Positions 1 through 9,044 of a DNA stretch of 26,417 nucleotides are shown here, one piece after another. The notes beneath the pieces were generated by a model. It made no database searches. It was not told where the DNA came from and saw only the letters and a list, made by a program, of their open reading frames with translations. The translations under genes were made by a program, and so were the position numbers. This stretch comes from Thermoleophilia bacterium (GTDB taxonomy: Bacteria > Actinomycetota > Thermoleophilia > Gaiellales > SKUG01): positions 1 to 26,417 of the forward strand of contig JAOPYU010000300.1 in NCBI GenBank assembly GCA_025964455.1. Direction: 5' to 3'. Every line of letters begins with the position of its first letter. Positions within the stretch are counted from its first letter, which is position 1.

Positions 1-2
1 AC

Positions 3-578
3 GCTGCCTCGCTCGGTATCGACATCGACCGCATGGTGCGGCTCATCGAGGACGAGGCCGCGGGCGTGCACCGCCGCATCGAGCTCGAGGTCGGCACCGC
101 CCGCGAGGAGGCTGCATCGATCGTCGACCGCGCCGAGGACGAGGCCGAGCGCATCCGCGAGCACGGCCAGGCCCAGGCGCGTGTCCTGCTCGGCGAGGTC
201 GAGGAGATCATCAGCGAGGCACAGCAGACCGGCGAGCAGATCCTGCTGCGCGCCAACGAGGAGGCGTCCTCGCTCCGCAAGGACGCGACCGCCGTGCTGC
301 AGCAGGCCCAGACCGAGGCTCGCTCGATCGTCGATTCCGCACGCCGCGATGGCGAGCAGGTGCTTGCCGAGCAGCGACGACTCGCCACGGTCCGCGCCCA
401 GGAAGCCATGCGCGAGCAGGATCGCCTCAAGGACCAGATCCGGCGCCTCGAGGAGCGACGCCGCCAGGTGCTCGAGAGCCTGGAGCCGCTCATCTCGCAG
501 CTCACCCAGATGATGCCTGCTGCCGCCATCGAGCAGAACGTCGTCCACCTGCACCCGGGCAAGGAGCAGCAGGGCTAG
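3..578 (+). CDS. Coiled-coil protein, DivIVA-like (5' end outside window)
   Basis: The frame is open to the left edge, so the first visible in-frame codon is at 3 and the true start lies upstream; an ATG at 33 is internal or a fallback start. The 191 visible residues are almost entirely charged helix rich in Glu, Arg, Ala and Gln. They contain recurring AREEA, DEAERI and TEARSIV blocks that predict a long coiled coil over roughly visible residues 15-165. A short Pro/Ala/His tail follows. This pattern is seen in DivIVA/Wag31-type polar scaffolds and in F-type ATPase b-subunit-like proteins. The DivIVA N-terminal domain itself is not visible, so the role (cell pole, division or envelope growth) is inferred. 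The gene ends 30 bp before a strong hairpin. Coding is near certain; the function is only family-level. Confidence 0.72.
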   Translation, partial: AASLGIDIDRMVRLIEDEAAGVHRRIELEVGTAREEAASIVDRAEDEAERIREHGQAQARVLLGEVEEIISEAQQTGEQILLRANEEASSLRKDATAVLQQAQTEARSIVDSARRDGEQVLAEQRRLATVRAQEAMREQDRLKDQIRRLEERRRQVLESLEPLISQLTQMMPAAAIEQNVVHLHPGKEQQG

Positions 579-607
579 CAGGTCACCACATTGCCGAGAG
601 GCAGGCC

Positions 608-635
608 GGGGCGTCGATCACACGATCGGCGCCCC
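608..635. terminator. Strong hairpin between convergent genes
   Basis: A 12-bp stem pairs 608-619 with 624-635 and encloses a 4-nt ACAC loop. All pairs are Watson-Crick except one G-T wobble. It lies 30 bp after the coiled-coil gene stop and 120 bp beyond the convergent aspS stop. No clear T-run follows on either strand, as is common in high-GC actinobacteria, so an intrinsic terminator or 3'-end-stabilising stem is inferred. It most likely serves the + strand gene. Confidence 0.7.
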
Positions 636-692
636 GTATTCGTTGGGCATGGCTAGCGCCTTGCCCGCGAACACGTCGTCACTCGGTCATTC

Positions 693-716
693 GAGCGAGC
701 TCGATGACGCTCGCTC
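693..716 (-). terminator. Weak hairpin downstream of aspS
   Basis: A perfect 8-bp inverted repeat (693-700 with 709-716) with an 8-nt loop lies about 40 bp past the aspS stop in its direction of transcription. No T-tract follows. It may end the aspS transcript together with the stronger stem at 608-635; it is short enough that chance cannot be excluded in such GC-rich DNA. Confidence 0.3.
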
Positions 717-755
717 CTAGCGTTCGTTGGTCCTCGAACCGGAGCGTCATACGAA

Positions 756-2591
<1,836 letters not shown>

Positions 2592-2650
2592 GGCGGCATC
2601 CTACGCGTGCGCGACCGCCCGCGTGTGCCCGGCTGCCTCGGGGTGCGAGG

Positions 2651-2749
2651 TTGGTCGAATCGTGGCGGGATGCGCAACGAAAGGACCACTCTCTGCGGCT
2701 GCGGGCCGCCATTGGTGGATTCGTGGCGGGATAGGCAACGATTCGACCG
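2651..2749 (-). repeat. Duplicated 38-bp imperfect repeat with stem-loop potential in the aspS leader
   Basis: Two direct copies lie at 2651-2688 and 2712-2749, identical at 30 of 38 positions and offset by 61 bp. Read on the aspS mRNA strand, each copy can fold into an 11-position stem with a few mismatches and a 13-nt loop (2725-2737 and 2664-2676). The two loops differ at only two positions and share ATCCCGCC. The outer arms 2653-2663 and 2738-2748 are also perfectly complementary over 11 bp. One long-range stem could therefore replace the two local hairpins. The element starts 60 bp upstream of the aspS ATG. A cis-acting RNA, a protein-binding site or a genome-dispersed repeat are all possible; no T-box signature is present. 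Confidence 0.6.
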
Positions 2750-2793
2750 ATCCGTGCTGGCGCCTTCCCAGCGGGCCGGCGCGCAGCGACGCG

Positions 2794-4077
2794 TCAGGTG
2801 CTGGTGGCGTGCGCGACGAGCTGCGCGTCGACCTGGCCGATCGACGCCTCGACGTCGGGCGGCAGGTCCGCGCCCTCGTAGTCGCCGGGCAGGAAGAGCG
2901 TGGCGCCGAGGTCGTCGACGAGCACGCGCAGGGTCGCATCGAGCTTGGATGCCTGCTTGGCCTGGCCCTTCACGGAGCGTCCGCCGAGGTCGAGCTCGAC
3001 GGCGCGGCCCCGCTCGCGCAGCTGCGTCGCGATCCTGAAGGCGCGCGTCCACGCGGCCTTGGTCGCGTCCGGACGCACGCCGACGTAGGCATCGACCGGA
3101 CGGCTGGCACTGGACTGGCCGAGCGCCTCGAGGCAGAGCACGATGCGCTCGATGCCGGTGCCGAAGCCGACCGCCGGCGTGGCCGGCCCGCCCAGTTGCT
3201 GGACGAGCCCGTCGTAGCGCCCGCCCGCGCCCACGGTCGACTGGGCGCCGAGCGCCGAGCTCGTGAACTCCCAGACCGTCCGGGTGTAGTAGTCGAGCCC
3301 GCGCACGAGCAGGGGATCCACGACGTAGGTGATCCCGGCCACGTCGAGCAGCGTGCAGATCAGCTCGAAGTGCGTTCGATCCTCGTCGGTGAGGAAGGCC
3401 GGCAGCTTCGGTGCGTCCTGGATCAGCTCGCGGGTGCGCGGGTCCTTGCTGTCGAGGATGCGCAGCGGGTTGGTCGCCAGGCGCTCCTGCGAGTCACGAT
3501 CGAGCTCGTCGGCGAGCGGCGTCAGGTACGCGACCAGTGCATCGCGGTAGGCGGCGCGTGCCTCGGTCGAACCGACCGAATTGAGGTGCAGCGTGAGGTC
3601 GGGCAGGCCCAGGTCGCCATAGATGCCCGCCTGCACGGCGATCACCTCGGCGTCGACGGCCGCGTGCTCGGAGCCGAGCACCTCGCACCCGAGCTGCTCG
3701 TGCTCGCGCAGTCGTCCGGCCTGCGGCTTCTCGTAGCGGAACATCGATGCCGAGTACCAGAGCTTCACGGGCAGCGGCTCGCGGTGCAGGCCGTTCGCGA
3801 CGAACGCGCGACTGACACCTGCGGTGCCTTCGGGACGCAGCGTGAGTGAGCGGCCGCCGCGATCCTCGAAGGTGTAGGTCTCCTTGCCGACGATGTCCGT
3901 CTGCTCGCCGACGCCGCGGTGGAACAGCTCCGTGAGCTCGAAGGTCGGCGTCGAGATGCGCCCGAATCCGGCGGCCTCGAAGCGACGGCGCGCGGTGTCG
4001 AGGACGCGGTTGCGCAGGCGCCAGCTGGCGGGCAGCACGTCCTGGGTGCCGCGCGGGAGCGAGATCTGGTCGGTCAT
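2794..4077 (-). CDS. hisS: Histidyl-tRNA synthetase
   Basis: This class II enzyme charges tRNA(His). The 427-residue protein begins with the typical LPRGTQDVLP motif (7-16). Motif 1 lies near 36-50, and GRSLTLRPEGTAGVSRAF (75-92) follows it. Motif 2 spans FRYEKPQAGRLREHEQLGCEVLG (113-135), and the HisRS signature LVRGLDYYTRTVWEF is present. Motif 3 carries GGRYDGL and GFGTGIERIVL. The last 100 residues form the alpha/beta anticodon-binding domain. Length and motif order are ordinary. The ATG at 4077 is preceded by GCGAGGATGCCGGC, giving a GAGGA ribosome site at good spacing, and lies 17 bp after the MBL gene stop, so the two are probably co-transcribed. The gene sits downstream of the histidine-degradation locus on the same strand. 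Confidence 0.97.
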   Translation of the reverse strand: MTDQISLPRGTQDVLPASWRLRNRVLDTARRRFEAAGFGRISTPTFELTELFHRGVGEQTDIVGKETYTFEDRGGRSLTLRPEGTAGVSRAFVANGLHREPLPVKLWYSASMFRYEKPQAGRLREHEQLGCEVLGSEHAAVDAEVIAVQAGIYGDLGLPDLTLHLNSVGSTEARAAYRDALVAYLTPLADELDRDSQERLATNPLRILDSKDPRTRELIQDAPKLPAFLTDEDRTHFELICTLLDVAGITYVVDPLLVRGLDYYTRTVWEFTSSALGAQSTVGAGGRYDGLVQQLGGPATPAVGFGTGIERIVLCLEALGQSSASRPVDAYVGVRPDATKAAWTRAFRIATQLRERGRAVELDLGGRSVKGQAKQASKLDATLRVLVDDLGATLFLPGDYEGADLPPDVEASIGQVDAQLVAHATST

Positions 4078-4094
4078 GCCGGCATCCTCGCAGG

Positions 4095-4784
4095 TCAGCG
4101 CTGCAGGAACGGATTGCTCGCGAGCTCGCGCACCATGCTGGTCATGCCGCCGTGGCCGGACAGCAGCATCGTCTCGGGCGCGAGCCGCCCCACCAGCAGC
4201 TCGAGCGTCGCCGCGAGCGTGTCGCCGTCGGCGAAGGGCAGGTCGGTGCGCCCGACCGAGCCCTGGAAGATCACGTCGCCGACGAAGGCGACCGGCGGCA
4301 TCTCGTAGCCGTCGCCCGACGCATCGAGGATGCCGTCCGCGATGAAGGTGAGGTGACCGGGGCTGTGCCCGGGCGTGGAGAGCACGTCGATCGCGATCCC
4401 CGCGACGTCGATGCGCTCACCGCCGTCGAGTCGGTGATCGACCGTCGCGGGCGTGATCGGTGCCGGGCCGCCCATGGGGAACTGCGTCGGATCCTCGAGC
4501 ACGGGTGCCTCGGTGCTGCTCATCCACACCTCGGCGCCGGTCGCGTCGACGAGCGCCGCCACGGCACCGATGTGGTCCCAGTGGCAGTGCGTGACGAGCA
4601 CGTGCTCGATCGTCACGCCGCGGTCGGCGGCAACCGCCAGGACCTGCGGTGCGTCATCGCCGGGATCGACGACGAAGGCCCGGTCGGATCCGGATTCGCG
4701 GACCAGGTAGCAATTCGTGCCGATCGGACCCAGCGACAGCTGGTCGATCTCGAGGATCGCTCCGGCGGCAGGGCGGTCCGACAC
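4095..4784 (-). CDS. MBL-fold metallo-hydrolase (glyoxalase II-like)
   Basis: This 229-residue protein belongs to the metallo-beta-lactamase fold superfamily. The dinuclear metal site is complete: THCHWDHIG gives His66, His68, Asp70 and His71, PGHSPGH gives His140, FVGDVIF gives Asp170, and LSGHGG gives His211. The C-terminal SNPFLQR tail resembles the TNPFL ending of small hydroxyacylglutathione-hydrolase-like proteins. Hydrolysis of a thioester or related metabolite is likely, but the substrate cannot be told from sequence. Such genes are often found next to hisS in actinobacteria. The start is a GTG at 4784, only 2 bp after the upstream gene's TGA, with GAAGGG as a possible ribosome site, which indicates translational coupling. 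There is no signal peptide, so it is cytoplasmic. Confidence 0.9.
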   Translation of the reverse strand: MSDRPAAGAILEIDQLSLGPIGTNCYLVRESGSDRAFVVDPGDDAPQVLAVAADRGVTIEHVLVTHCHWDHIGAVAALVDATGAEVWMSSTEAPVLEDPTQFPMGGPAPITPATVDHRLDGGERIDVAGIAIDVLSTPGHSPGHLTFIADGILDASGDGYEMPPVAFVGDVIFQGSVGRTDLPFADGDTLAATLELLVGRLAPETMLLSGHGGMTSMVRELASNPFLQR

Positions 4785-4786
4785 GA

Positions 4787-5179
4787 TCAGCCCTTCGGGG
4801 CCGGGGCCTTGCCGGTGCGCTTGAGGTACCGGTTGTAGGCGAATCGGTCCATGACGTGCATGAACGGCGCGAAGATGAGCGTCACGAGGCCGGCCTGGCC
4901 CGCTGCGAACAGCAGGCGCTCGGAGCCCTCGAGCGTCTTGGAGCCCGAGCCGAGCAGGTAGTACTGCAGGGCGAAGATCATCACGAAGTAGATGGGCAGG
5001 CGCTTGAGGGTTCGCTTCAGGCTCGGCTCCGGATATGGAGCGACCTGGCGAGCGCTCCCGCCGCGTGCCGACGCCGCCGGGCGCTGCGTGCGCACGGTCT
5101 GGTGCGTCCGCTCGCGGCGGTTCACGACTTCACTGCTGGGCGGGATGTATTCGCGCTTGCGCGCCTTCTTGGCAGCCAT
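4787..5179 (-). CDS. Small basic protein with two membrane segments, unknown function
   Basis: A 130-residue protein of no recognised family. The first 60 residues are very basic and probably disordered (MAAKKARKREY start, many Arg, Lys, Ser and Pro). Two predicted membrane spans follow, at about 61-77 (LPIYFVMIFALQYYLLG) and 90-112. The tail is short, basic and Ala/Pro-rich (GKAPAPKG). The strongly cationic N-terminus suggests a cytoplasmic face that meets lipid head groups, RNA or ribosomes; this is speculation from charge alone. The ATG at 5179 is preferred, although an in-frame GTG at 5185 would add two residues; neither has a clear ribosome site. It overlaps no neighbour, lies 42 bp after the DUF2207-like gene, and is coupled to the MBL gene downstream. 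Confidence 0.8.
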   Translation of the reverse strand: MAAKKARKREYIPPSSEVVNRRERTHQTVRTQRPAASARGGSARQVAPYPEPSLKRTLKRLPIYFVMIFALQYYLLGSGSKTLEGSERLLFAAGQAGLVTLIFAPFMHVMDRFAYNRYLKRTGKAPAPKG

Positions 5180-5221
5180 GGGCACAGGGTAGCACCGGAT
5201 GCGGCTGCCGCGGCGCAGCGG

Positions 5222-6685
5222 TCAGGCGGATGGGCGCGTGACGACGGCCCGCAGCGCCTCGATCGTATCGACCGTCACCGCATCGAGCGCGACGGCGGTG
5301 GGTGCGGCCGTGGCCCGCACGAGCTCCGGACGCCCACCCGCGGCGACGAGCAGCGGCAGGCTGCGCTGGTCCAGCGCGGGACCATCGCCGACGCCGAGCG
5401 CCTCCTGCCAGGCGCGCCACTGTGCGCGTTCGACGCGACGCGCCCGTGCCACGACGCGCCAGCGCCGGGCATCGCGGGCCCACGCGATGCAGGTGATGGT
5501 CGCCGGGAGCGTGAGTGCTGCGACGAGCCAGGCAGTCGCGGCGTGGCCCTCGCCGCCGCTCCTGAACCCCTCGATCACGGCGAGGACGCCGATCGTTCCG
5601 AGCACCTCGGTCGCCAGCCGCACGCGCCCCGCATTGCCGTCAGTGACCATGCGCTCGAAGCGCGCGCGATCATCGACCGTGGCGCCCCACCTGATGCGGT
5701 GGGTGGCGGGAGCGACCTTGTGGTTCGCGGCGGCCTCCGGCAGGGTGACCGTCGCGGCGTCGCCGTCCTCGTCGACGATCGAGCGCAGGACGGCGACCGC
5801 CGGGTCGTCGGCGATCGCGCCCTCCTCCACGTGCGCGAGGCCAAGCACCACCCCTCGCTCGCCAGCTGCGGGCTCGATGCGACGCATCCGCACCTGGCGG
5901 CGCTCGACCAGGTCGAGGACGTGACCGGCGAAGGCATCGGCCACGTCGACGTCGCGTGCACCGGCTGCGAGGACCGCCACGCCGACCGCGTCGAGGCTCG
6001 ACGGTGGCTCCCCACCCGGCGCCTTGCCCGGGCCCGGCACGCGCATGCTGAAGGTAAGCCGACGCGTGCGGCGCCAGATCCACAGGGGCACGCCAACCGC
6101 GAGCAGCGGCCCGAGCACCACGATCCACGGCAACGCGCTGCGGAGCGAGGAGACGCGCTCCACGGTCGCGCGGGACGCGGCGCGCTCACGATCCAGGGGC
6201 GCCGTGACCGCACGGAGGGATCCGCGTGCGGCGCCCGGCGCGATGCCGCCCGCCGGCGCGACGGTGACCACGCGGACGGATTCACCGCGCCGCGGGTCGA
6301 CCTGCAGGCGCGGCAGGCCCGTCTTGGTCCGGCTCGCACGGACGCGCGCACCGGGCGACAGCGCGCGGATGGAGATCGAGCGCGCATCCACGCCGGCGGG
6401 AAAGGTGGACGTCACGAGGTAGCGGTGTCCCGCCGGCAGCGTCCGGCGCATGACGACGAAACGGCTCCGCTGGGTCTCGCGGATCTCGCCGTGTGCCGCG
6501 CCCGCCGCGACGTCCACGGTCACCTCGCGGCGTGCACCACCGATCGGTGATGCCGCGAACACCAGCCACAGCGCCCATGCCACGACCGCCGCGACCGAGA
6601 CCGACGCCAGCACGACCGCGGCCCGCCGTTCGGGGCCGGGGAATTCGGGTGCGACCCACCCTTCCTGGACGAGGCGGCTCGTCAC
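5222..6685 (-). CDS. DUF2207-like predicted membrane protein, coupled to hutI
   Basis: This 487-residue protein has a membrane segment near 22-46 and an extracytoplasmic beta-rich region at about 50-170. A second span lies at 184-204 (PWIVVLGPLLAVGVPLWIW). A soluble domain starts with a SSLDAVGVAVLAAGARDVDV stretch and contains LDLVERRQVRMRRIE. Two closely spaced spans follow (about 357-374 and 383-403), then a cytoplasmic tail. The order of outer domain, span, winged-helix-like region, span pair and tail resembles DUF2207 predicted membrane proteins, whose function is unknown; I base this on architecture and the ADAFAGHVLDLVERR-type segment, not on a search. The chosen GTG at 6685 overlaps the hutI TGA by 4 nt (GTGA). 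A GGAGG lies 13 nt upstream inside hutI, which is rather far. Expression coupled to hutI is likely; a link to histidine use is not shown. Confidence 0.75.
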   Translation of the reverse strand: MTSRLVQEGWVAPEFPGPERRAAVVLASVSVAAVVAWALWLVFAASPIGGARREVTVDVAAGAAHGEIRETQRSRFVVMRRTLPAGHRYLVTSTFPAGVDARSISIRALSPGARVRASRTKTGLPRLQVDPRRGESVRVVTVAPAGGIAPGAARGSLRAVTAPLDRERAASRATVERVSSLRSALPWIVVLGPLLAVGVPLWIWRRTRRLTFSMRVPGPGKAPGGEPPSSLDAVGVAVLAAGARDVDVADAFAGHVLDLVERRQVRMRRIEPAAGERGVVLGLAHVEEGAIADDPAVAVLRSIVDEDGDAATVTLPEAAANHKVAPATHRIRWGATVDDRARFERMVTDGNAGRVRLATEVLGTIGVLAVIEGFRSGGEGHAATAWLVAALTLPATITCIAWARDARRWRVVARARRVERAQWRAWQEALGVGDGPALDQRSLPLLVAAGGRPELVRATAAPTAVALDAVTVDTIEALRAVVTRPSA

Positions 6686-7974
6686 GTGAGGGCACCGACC
6701 TCCGTACTGACCTCGAGCCCACCCACGAACACCGAGCGGATCGCCGGCGATCCGACGTGGTAGGGCAGGTGCGCCAGCGACGGCTGGTCGAGCAGCACCA
6801 CGTCGCCGCGGTAGCCGACATCGAGGCGTCCGACTCGGTCGGCGAGGCCCAGCACCCACGCGGCGTTCACGGTGACCGCCGTCAGCACCTCGCCCGCTCG
6901 CAGCCGGCAGCCGAGGCACGCGAGTGACATTGACAGGGTGAGGGCTTCGCCATAGCTGGACCCCGGATTGAAGTCGGACGCCACCGCGACGATCGCCCCG
7001 GCGTCCACCAGCTCGCGGCCCGGCGCATACGGCCGCCCGAGGAACAGCGACGAGAGCGGCAGCAGCACGCCCGCGACGCCTGACTGCGCCAGCGTCCGCA
7101 GGCGCGGGGCGTCGGCCTCCAGCGCCTCGAGGTGGTCCACGGACCGCGCGCCGATCTCCACGGCGAGCTCGATGCCGCCCTGGTCGGAGAACTGGTCGCC
7201 GTGCATGCGCGCCTGCAGTCCAGCGGCCTGTGCCGCCAACAGGTACCTGCGCGCCTGCGCCGCGTCGAAGGAGCCGCGCTCGAGGAACACGTCGGCCGCG
7301 CTCGCGCGCACCTCGCGGACCGCACGCTGCGCCGCGGGGATCGCAACCTCGTCGATGTAGTCGTCGGCGCGCCCCTCGTACTCGACGGGCACGGTGTGCG
7401 CCGCGAGCAGCGTGCGCGTCATGCGCAGCGGGTGGTCGCGCGCGACGCCCTGCAGCACGCGCAGCGATTCGAGCTCGTGCTCCAGCGTCAGTGCGTAGCC
7501 GGACTTGCCCTCTGCGGTGGTCGTGCCAGCTGCGAGCATCCAGTCGAGGTGACGTCGCACCTGCGGCGCGATGGTCCCGTCGTCGAGCGCGGTACGGGTC
7601 CGCGCGACGCTCGCCTTGATCCCGCCGCCCGCCGCGTGGATCTCCTCGTAGCCGGCCCCCAGGTTGCGCAGCTCGAACTCGGCTGCCCGATCCCCGGCGA
7701 ACACGGGATGTGTGTGGCAGTCGACCAGGCCCGGCAGCGCGAGCGCTCCGTGCGCGTCGTGGAACCGCGTGTCGCCGTCGGTCGAGATCGCGCCCCGCAC
7801 GTCGGCTTCCACGCCGCTCGCGATGATCACGCCGTCGTCGTCGATCGCGACCGCCGCACCGTGCACCTCGACGACCGCCGCCAGGTCACTGCCGCGAATC
7901 GGGGCAGGGACACGAGCCGGGGTCACCAGCGTACCGATGCCGTGGATCACTGTGGATGCGCGAGGTTGGGTCAT
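6682..7974 (-). CDS. hutI: Imidazolonepropionase
   Basis: This enzyme opens the ring of 4-imidazolone-5-propionate to N-formimino-L-glutamate, the third step of histidine degradation. It is an amidohydrolase-fold, one-metal enzyme. Numbered from the ATG at 7974, metal ligands are visible as His87 and His89 (DCHTHPVFAGDR), His258 (MHGDQFSDQGG), His281 (SVDHLE) and Asp334 (VASDFNPGSS). The family-typical FELRNLGAGYEEIHAAGGGI and TTTAEGKSGYALT stretches are intact. The length of 430 residues is normal. The ATG at 7974 has TAGGG about 8 nt upstream. An in-frame GTG at 7983 would add MTL but leaves no room for a ribosome site. The gene follows two unknown small genes and overlaps the DUF2207-like gene by 4 nt. 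Confidence 0.96.
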   Translation of the reverse strand: MTQPRASTVIHGIGTLVTPARVPAPIRGSDLAAVVEVHGAAVAIDDDGVIIASGVEADVRGAISTDGDTRFHDAHGALALPGLVDCHTHPVFAGDRAAEFELRNLGAGYEEIHAAGGGIKASVARTRTALDDGTIAPQVRRHLDWMLAAGTTTAEGKSGYALTLEHELESLRVLQGVARDHPLRMTRTLLAAHTVPVEYEGRADDYIDEVAIPAAQRAVREVRASAADVFLERGSFDAAQARRYLLAAQAAGLQARMHGDQFSDQGGIELAVEIGARSVDHLEALEADAPRLRTLAQSGVAGVLLPLSSLFLGRPYAPGRELVDAGAIVAVASDFNPGSSYGEALTLSMSLACLGCRLRAGEVLTAVTVNAAWVLGLADRVGRLDVGYRGDVVLLDQPSLAHLPYHVGSPAIRSVFVGGLEVSTEVGALT

Positions 7975-7994
7975 CAGGGTCACCCTACCGACGG

Positions 7995-8432
7995 TCAGAG
8001 GAGCGAGTGCAGTCCGTGCGAGCGCTCGGCTTCGACGTCCGCCGAGCGGTTGGTGGAGACGAACCAGCCCAGGTAGGTATCAGTCACGTCGTCATTGGCG
8101 CTGTGGCTCAGTCGCGCGAACGACTCCTCGACGTCCCAGATGCTCGAGGCGCGAACGTCGGCGTAGCTCCGGCGCTGCGATTCGCCGTCGCGAAGCACGA
8201 AGTGGAACCAGAGCTCGTCGAGGTCGTCGCCGACCAGCTCCTCCTCCCCGGTCGGTGCGGTCTCGGGCGGCTCCGGCGATTCGGTGAAGGCGATGCCGAG
8301 CAGCAGCTTGCCCTCCCCCTCGTGCTCGAGCTGGGAGACGCGCTGCAGCAGTCCGCCCGCGCGCGCGGCGCGGTCCTCGACCGTGACCCACGAACCGCCC
8401 GTCGCGTCCGCGACGAACAGGTGGACGTGCAT
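7995..8432 (-). CDS. Unknown acidic 145-residue protein inside the hut locus
   Basis: I do not recognise a family. The protein starts MHVHLFVADATGG and is acidic overall, with an acidic low-complexity loop (SPEPPETAPTGEEELVGDDLDE, about residues 51-72). Beta-strand-like segments (LLLGIAFTE, LWFHFVLRDGE) surround the loop. It has no signal peptide or membrane span, so it is probably cytoplasmic. The ATG at 8432 lies 10 bp after the stop of the upstream small gene; a longer open frame to 8639 would overlap that gene and its extra residues are Arg/Ser/Pro-rich translation of the other frame, so it was not used. The gene ends about 20 bp before the hutI start. Co-transcription with hutI is likely; the role is unknown. 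Confidence 0.72.
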   Translation of the reverse strand: MHVHLFVADATGGSWVTVEDRAARAGGLLQRVSQLEHEGEGKLLLGIAFTESPEPPETAPTGEEELVGDDLDELWFHFVLRDGESQRRSYADVRASSIWDVEESFARLSHSANDDVTDTYLGWFVSTNRSADVEAERSHGLHSLL

Positions 8433-8442
8433 GTCGGCGTGC

Positions 8443-8946
8443 TCAGACGCGGCCGGTGCCGCCCTCGGGCGTGACCTCGAGGATGCGACTGCCGTCCACG
8501 AGCCAGCGGGTGATCGCGTCGTTGGACTGGTAGTAGTCCTTGGCGACGACCTCGACGCGCTCGGCCGGCGTGCGCCACATCGTGTAGGCGGAGAAGCTGC
8601 CGTCCTCGAACGCGAAGTGCCGGAACGGTGCCTTCGCATCCGGGCCGAGCGACGTCGCGTCGGCGTAGCGCCACACGGCGTCTCGCACCTCGTACGCGCC
8701 CGTCGCGGTGCGCTGCACGACGAGCGCGTCGCGCTCGGCGCCGCGGCTCAGGTTGCGTGCGGCGGTCAGTGCGGCCGTCAGCGATCCGTATCCGTCGAAC
8801 CGCCCCACGCTCTCGCGCGTGAAGACGGTCATCGGCGCTGCGGCGCCTCGATCCTTGTCGACACCGGCGACCGTCAGCACGGGCATGCCCGGCGTGGTCC
8901 CCATCGTCGTTGCCGCGGGCATCGCGGCAGCTGCGGTGATCTTCAT
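8443..8946 (-). CDS. Unknown 167-residue protein inside the hut locus
   Basis: No family is recognised. A low-complexity Ala/Met/Thr/Pro N-terminus (about residues 1-22) precedes a compact mixed alpha/beta region. That region includes FDGYGSLTAALTAARNLSRG, VWRYADATSLG, FRHFAFEDGSFSAYTMWR and a C-terminal LVDGSRILEVTPEGG. The N-terminus is not hydrophobic enough for a signal peptide. The ATG at 8946 has AGGGGAAGAACGC directly upstream, a good ribosome site, which supports this start. It precedes the 145-residue unknown gene by 10 bp, so the two probably work together. It follows the large propeller gene after a 98-bp gap that holds nothing I can name, though a promoter there would fit. Confidence 0.75.
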   Translation of the reverse strand: MKITAAAAMPAATTMGTTPGMPVLTVAGVDKDRGAAAPMTVFTRESVGRFDGYGSLTAALTAARNLSRGAERDALVVQRTATGAYEVRDAVWRYADATSLGPDAKAPFRHFAFEDGSFSAYTMWRTPAERVEVVAKDYYQSNDAITRWLVDGSRILEVTPEGGTGRV

Positions 8947-9044
8947 GCGTTCTTCCCCTTCGACGCTCGGCTCATCCGTCAGTCGCAGGATGCTACCGAC
9001 CCCGTCGGACAGGGCGGCTCACGCGGGTTGAAGGCCTCGCGGCG

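Noticed and set aside
679..750. 23-codon minus-strand frame just after aspS
   Set aside because: It has a weak ribosome site, overlaps the possible terminator stem at 693-716 and shows nothing but chance length.
2592..2793. T-box riboswitch before aspS
   Set aside because: No T-box sequence or antiterminator pattern is visible; the structured repeat is of another kind.
4649..6550. 633-codon open frame on the + strand
   Set aside because: It is antisense to the MBL, small membrane and DUF2207-like genes, with very high Arg/Ala/Gly/His content and no family pattern.
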